Assembly (NCBI GenBank): GCA_012656075.1
Contig: JAAKBF010000030.1
Location: 124,001-188,000 of the forward strand
Length of the DNA stretch: 64,000 bases
Source of the DNA: Phytophthora hibernalis
Taxonomy: Eukaryota > Oomycota > Peronosporomycetes > Peronosporales > Peronosporaceae
Reading direction: 5' to 3'
This document shows, in pieces, positions 58,766 to 64,000 of this stretch (the first letter of the stretch is position 1; every line of letters starts with the position of its first letter). Made by a program: the position numbers and the translations under genes. Below the pieces are notes generated by a model. The model saw only the letters and a program-made list of their open reading frames with translations, did not search any database and was not told where the DNA came from.

Positions 58766-60362
58766 ACAGGAACATGGCTTCGCGCGGGAAAGGCGAGGGA
58801 AAGGAGAGGTTCGGCGATGTCATCAGCGACGCGTTCGGCTCCGATAATTCAGAGGCGGGTCAACCCCAGGCGTAAGTGCCTGAAGTCTCCTCCTCTACGA
58901 GTGCGACTCCGTGTACGCCACCTGCTATCTCTACGGATACGGCCACGGGTACAGGTACGACGGTCGCTCTGAGTGTGCTTTTGACGAACCCGTTTCGACC
59001 GGACCTGACGACGGTGGTGGGATTGAGGGAAAGTGGTGCAACAAGGGGTGACGGCTCGAAGCGAGAACGGAACTGGTGCAGCACTAACTGCTCAGACCAC
59101 GATAGTGGCATTGACGATATCGGTCCCTATCGAATACAAGAGCCCCTTCGCTGCAGGCGACCGCTCCTCAAGGACTAAGCCTGCCGGTGAGTCGTTCGCA
59201 AGACCAAGCTGGCTGACGCCGAACGCCAACAGGTGCTCGCCTTTCTCCTGATGCGCTTCACCAATGGCCGTCTCACATCGCCGCTGTTGCAGAAACAGAG
59301 GGGATTCACACCTCCACCGTCTCCCGCATATGGACTCGCGCCAAGACGGAGGAGGCGCGCACTGGCCACTTTGAATCGCCATCGCGGAGACTTCGCAGCT
59401 GGCACCGGCCGGCCGACCACACGGCAACGCTTGAGCGGCTTCGAGGTGTCGATGTCGTGGAACGCTCAACTGTTCGCTCGGCCGCTGCCGCATGTGGCAT
59501 GGCGCCGGCGACGCTGTTCCGGCAGCTCCGCCTCGGCCGCTTGCGTGTGCACACGTTACGAAGCCCTTGCTGACGGAGGCCAACAAGGTTCAGCGCCTGC
59601 AGTTTGCGCTATCCCACATTCAGCGCGACACCATGCTGTTCGACGACATGCTCGACGCCGTGCATGTTGACGAGAAGCTGTTTTACATCACGCAGACCAC
59701 TCGACGGTTTATACTCCTTCCGGGCGAAGTGGCTCCTGTGCGGCGGTTGCGCAGCAGGCGTTACATCACTCGCGTGATGTTTTTGGCTGCCATCGTGCGC
59801 CCCGGTACGACCCCACCACAAACCAGTTCTTCGACGGCAAGTTGGGAATTTGGCCGTTCGTTGAGCACGTACCTGCGCAACGGTCTTCTAGACACCGTCC
59901 TGCAGGCAAGCTCGTTACCAAGGACGTCTCCGTGACGAAGAAGACCTACAAAGAGATGCTCATCTCCAATCTGCTGCCTGCCCTGCGCGAGCTTTGGCCT
60001 GCTGCAGTGGCTGGGAAACACGTCGTCGTCCAGCAGGACAACGCCCCGCTCACATCCCCGAGGCCGATGATGCGTTCGCAGAGGCTGATCGTGCCAGTGG
60101 ATGCAACGTTGTGTTGCGTAACCAGCCGCCCAACAGCCCATATATGAACGTTAATGATCTTGGTCTGTTTTCAGCGGTGCAGGCGCGCCAGTGCAAGAAG
60201 AGGGCCCGCACCATCGACAAGTTGATTGAGGGCGTCGTCTCATCTTACTGGGAGCTACCCATGCGAACTATAAATGCCGCGTTCTTGAGCCTGCAAGGCT
60301 CGTTGGACGACTGCATCGCCCAAGCCGGCGACAACAACTACAAACCGCGACACATGAAATAG
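58766..60362 (+). mobile_element. Tc1/mariner transposase, decayed
   Basis: The order is a helix-turn-helix region (QVLAFLLMRFTNG at 59230-59270, then RIWTRAK-like sequence), CGMAPATLFRQLRLGRL near 59490-59545, the catalytic block VHVDEKLFY (59661-59688, first Asp), ITRVMFLAAIVRP, then VVVQQDNAP (60023-60050, second Asp) and NSPYMNVNDLG (60133-60165). In active members the last block reads SPDLN; here Asp is replaced by Tyr, so the third catalytic acid is missing. At least five frame changes occur. The end PRHMK with a stop at 60362 is typical. Confidence 0.8.
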
Positions 60363-61024
60363 GAGAAGCTTCGGCGCGAGGGTCGCCTTCCTGTGTCGAT
60401 TCGTTGCTGTGAACGCGCAGAGCAGATCTTGACCGGCTCAGTAACTTTGTAGGTGGACAGGCAATACAAACTTGAAGTCAAAACACGTGCTATCTTTCTG
60501 AAACATCCTTCACGATGTAATCATGCTTTCTTTTGAAACGGAGTGGTATACTGTAAGCGTACATGGCCCACCCTATTTATAGCCTATCGTAAAAGAGCTA
60601 CAACACCAACCACTTTAGTGGGCGATCTCGTATCTGTTGAAGTCTTCACTCTATCGTAGGGTTACGCTCGCATTGAGGAGTTTATTCGTCTTGGGACCAT
60701 TCTGCTGTGTTGGAGCTCTCACTGTGTCCGGAGATCTCAAAGTGTACTATGGACCCGCTGACTTCTCGACATCAGTGTGGCCGGAAGCTTTACTGGACCT
60801 TAAGCGCTCGCTGGTGTCGTGTTTCACGTATGTTGATCTACTCTGCGCGCTCGATAGTGTCTTCCCGTCGGATTAAGCGCCGTGTTTTGCGTGGGATGCT
60901 GCTCAAGGAAATTTTTCCCTTCGCATTATGTTTTGATCGGGCAAGGCGCTGCCCAAAGCCCTCGTTGTTTGTGTGATACCGACATCTTCTCAAAGATCTG
61001 AACAGCGGAAAGATCTGAACAACC
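60363..61024. other. Non-coding region
   Basis: No gene supported; short frames at 60637-60976 have no motif. Confidence 0.45.
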
Positions 61025-61517
61025 TAGGTTGGGATAATTATCACCACCGGCCACAAATGCATGAACATTTCCCCAACTGGCCCATATTTAAGTTACTAAG
61101 GTTATATAGGACTGAGGATCTCTCATTGAGACGCCCCGTTGCGCGTTAGGCGTGCAAACGAGGAGAGAGGGAATGTTCTACTATCCAACTTCAGCCCCGC
61201 TTCCTGCCAGTGAAGATGCGGCGATTAACCACGAAGACCCCGGCGTTCAGGCGTGGGTAAGAGATTTATCGCAATTTGTGCTGGTGTAGGAATACGATCA
61301 TCTAATTCTCTTTGAACGGCATTCTTGCAACCAGTTGTGATGTCAAGTGCTAGAGCAGCACTGCAGCTCATGCAGCAGGAGAAGACAAACTCGAGTAATA
61401 GCTACTTCAGTAAAACAAGAGAATTGGCCAATGAAATCTCTGAATCGACTCAAATGTGGGCCGGTTGGGAAAATGTTGATGTAATTGTGGCCGGTGGTGA
61501 TAATTATCCCCCTAGCT
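61025..61517. mobile_element. MITE with about 65-bp terminal inverted repeats
   Basis: The left end (61031-61093) and the right end (61448-61510) are reverse complements over about 62 bp with roughly eight differences; the outer 24 bp (gggataattatcaccaccgg and on) are identical. The total is about 490 bp. No transposase. A 68-residue frame inside is fortuitous. Confidence 0.85.
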
Positions 61518-62786
61518 CGTTAAGTATGTAATCCCTTTTCTATGTACATTTTTCGGTATATTCACCACGAAGGAAGCAGTGAAGAAGCTGCATGATCAGA
61601 ATACCGCTTTCCGCTGCTTGTCTGGGTATTACAGGCTCGGCTAAACGAAACAAGAGTTGGCTCACATTTATAACAAGATGGACAAATATGAATTGCGCTG
61701 GCCAATTGTAGACTTGATAATTGGTCGTTGTACTAGCTCGAATAGGTGGGAATTGTCTTGAGGAGACGTCGTCGCTACCCCTGGGGCACTGTTTTCACCG
61801 AGACTAGGTGGGAGTCCAGCCAAACGAGGCGAGCTTCGATGCGGCGGGGTGCGCTCAGGGCTCGACGAAACCTGTGCACACGCGTTGCACTCTTCTTCTG
61901 ATGTTGGGACATTGTCGAGACATGACGATGAGGGTGTCAACTGTCGATTTCGTCTGGTTGGCGGCACAACTGCGAGAGTTTGTGCGGACTGTGCCAATCG
62001 CGGTGGTCTTTTCGTCGGTAGGCTTGGGCATGACGACGATGACGTCAATCTTTGCGAACTTCTTCTTGTGTAGATTGCCCAGGACTGAACGATGTCGAAG
62101 ACGTCAAGCGTGGCGATCTTGTTTAAACTTTGTGAGGATTTGATGGCGACGACGACGTGAAGCATCACAAGTTTCTGGCTGGCTAAACACGGGCAGAATA
62201 TGATGATGCGCGGTGGTGCGTGCGCATATTTAGAGCTTGGCGCGGGGCGGTCGTAACAATGGCAACGCCTTGTCTTCGGTAGAGGTGGCATGGAGGCAAC
62301 GAATGCACTTCTCTGGTGAAACTGCCGAAATTGATATGACGTATGATAGGTCTGTCGATTGGCCGGCTATTTGTCTGGGTCGATTCAAACGGCCCCTTAC
62401 GGAAATTTTGAGTAGAACTCACAATACTATAAACGCGAAAAAGAACGAGGCGGAGCGCTACAATTTATTTAAAAGGTGCATTATTTTGCATAACGGAGAT
62501 AGTAGTAAATTAGAACAATCATCGGAGCCAGAATGTGTGCTCGCTAGCAAACATCTTGTTCAATATGTGCATGTGGGTTACCTTGAAACGATTGCGATCA
62601 TATCCTGTGTATTTCTGATATAGCCTCTATTTTGGAAGAAGGAAACCACACACATTACCGACACCCGCGATTTCAGAACTTCTTCATGAAGGTACTTTGT
62701 ATTTGAACAAATTATTGAACATCAAAAGACAACCCCTGAAAAAATGGTGCTCCAATTACTCGTAGTCTACGACTCGTCGAGTGGTT
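61518..62786. other. Unassigned region
   Basis: Overlapping frames on both strands (62291-61668 minus, 62237-62623 plus) lack recognisable domains. It is probably further degraded element sequence. Confidence 0.3.
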
Positions 62787-63216
62787 TCAAATGATGAGGT
62801 AGTTGGCGGTGTAGCGCTGCCAAAGATCCTTGTACTTCTTGCCGTACAATTTTTGCAGCTTGTTCTGGAAGCTGATTGGGGTGTACCCGTACGCCTTCAG
62901 ATTTTTGTATCTCTTGAACTCGCCAATACCACTCATCATCTGCATTAGTTTCGACTCCTTGAACAGGTTAGCACCGCCAGCTCTCTCTTCTTCTTCTTCT
63001 TCGACGTCGTCGTCGTTTTCCTTGTCGTTTTCATCTTCATCGTAGTGGAATTGCAAGCCCTCTTTTGTTGTCGGCACCGATGGCATCAACGGAGACCTGA
63101 GTAGCATCAGCATAGACCACCTTTGAGAGCTTGGCCTGGTTCTCATTCGCACAGACAACATCACCACTCGAAACGAGTGTGGCTGCGGTCAGGAGAATGA
63201 AGTAGCTGACACGCAT
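62787..63216 (-). CDS. Secreted RxLR-class effector candidate, frame broken
   Basis: About 142 residues in two frames. The ATG at 63216 opens a clear signal peptide of about 23 residues ending in an Ala. After about 30 residues of the leader region one frame change lies near 63065, exactly where an RxLR motif would be expected. An acidic Asp/Glu run then leads to EER, the second half of the RxLR-EER leader known to guide Phytophthora effectors into plant cells. The last 60 residues are Lys/Tyr/Leu-rich and helical (FKRYKNLKAYGY, LYGKKYKDLW), similar to the C-terminal part of such effectors. The gene sits alone in repeat-rich DNA, as is common for the class. Whether the break is real or a missing base in the adjoining A/G runs cannot be decided here. 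Confidence 0.65.
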
Positions 63217-64000
63217 CGTTGTTCTTGGGGGAAGATGAGAGTTTGGGTACTTGAAAGCAAAATGCGAAGTGATTCTCTAGATTTGGCGAGAAACTACACG
63301 CACACCAGCTCTCGTGATCGGGTCACTTAGATTCCACAGCCAAAGAGGGAGACATACTGTAATAGCTACGATGTCTAAACGCTGCGTCAACAGACGTTTT
63401 TACTTACAACAAACTTTCACGTTCAAGTTTTATTATTATTATACCGGTAATATATGTGCGTCGATGCTAATCACGATCATGTATCATTTCCGAGGAGGTA
63501 ACTTACTGCCAGTACGTGGTGTTTGTAAACAGGTACATGTACCGGTACCTCGAAGTATGTAGTCTGTTTGTGCTTCCTACAAATCCAAACAACATCTACG
63601 ATGAAGTGGTACGAGTCGTACCGTACGACCACTGGTATACAGCTTGATACTTGAGAAATGAAAGAAGTCGTGCGCGCAAGTAAGGGATGGGTTTAGATAA
63701 CTATTTGCTTATTACAAGCGCGATAAGGGAAAACCCTATTAAACCAAAGCGAGAACTTCACTTCACATACACACTAGCCAAATTTACTATACGCTAGCAA
63801 ATAGTTACAGTGGCGTACCTAGGGTATGTGCGAACACTATTCGCAGTTTAGACTAAATCTGAACTCATATTAAAATAGTATTAGTACTAAACCCAAAAGA
63901 CTTGGCAGCGCCGCCGTCCAGACGAGCACTGCTGCACGATACTGTAGCATCCACCGACATCAAATGACCACATTGGCAAGGGAGTGACTATTGTCACAAG
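63217..64000. other. Intergenic region at the right edge
   Basis: No gene is supported. The promoter of the effector candidate should lie in the first few hundred bases. Confidence 0.45.

Noticed and set aside
61668..62291. 207-residue minus-strand frame
   Set aside because: Ser/Pro/Arg-rich without domains, overlapping another frame on the opposite strand; the composition does not favour coding.

Overview
This window comes from an oomycete nuclear genome, most likely Phytophthora or a close Peronosporales relative. The evidence is: short (58-93 bp) GT-AG introns, initiator-like TCATTYY sites just upstream of start codons, START-FYVE and helicase-associated-repeat proteins of the kind expanded in oomycetes, oomycete-type Crypton, MULE, Harbinger, hAT and mariner remnants, and a secreted RxLR-class effector candidate near the right end.

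Layout. 1-10 kb is a graveyard of mobile elements, all on the minus strand: a Ulp1-like protease without its catalytic Cys, a decayed Crypton tyrosine recombinase, a MULE transposase and a Harbinger transposase. 10.3-12.2 kb is non-coding and holds a small MITE. 12.2-42.7 kb is a compact gene island: an ankyrin/DHYC palmitoyltransferase, a long coiled-coil protein, a head-to-head pair of coiled-coil paralogues, a START-FYVE protein, a repeat protein ending in a CCT domain, a beta-lactamase-fold pseudoenzyme, an AASDH-like adenylation/carrier/PQQ-repeat protein, a dual-specificity phosphatase, a secreted S28 peptidase, eIF3d, a second START-FYVE protein, a small membrane protein and a DUF2439 (ZGRF1-like) protein. 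42.8-53.6 kb is repeat-rich: minisatellites, a tyrosine-recombinase remnant, a foldback element, and a 1.4-kb inverted duplication carrying two identical genes for an EMAPII-type tRNA-binding protein. 54-60.4 kb holds two hAT elements and a mariner remnant. 61-64 kb holds a MITE and the effector candidate. The effector in a repeat-rich flank, away from the housekeeping island, fits the two-compartment genomes known in Phytophthora.

Reading frames. Nearly every long gene in the island is broken by single-base frame changes, mostly at runs of A, T, G or C, and usually one base short. eIF3d, an essential protein, is among them, and the two arms of the inverted duplication differ mainly in homopolymer length. 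I therefore read most breaks in host genes as residual sequencing or assembly errors. The transposons also carry in-frame stops and lost catalytic residues, so their decay is real. I annotate broken host genes as CDS over their whole span and name the breaks.

Most striking items: a protein of about 13 helicase-associated-like repeats in an A-B-C super-repeat, fused to a C-terminal CCT domain; the inverted gene duplication whose outer edge coincides with a foldback element; and a 29-bp perfect hairpin overlapping a stop codon.
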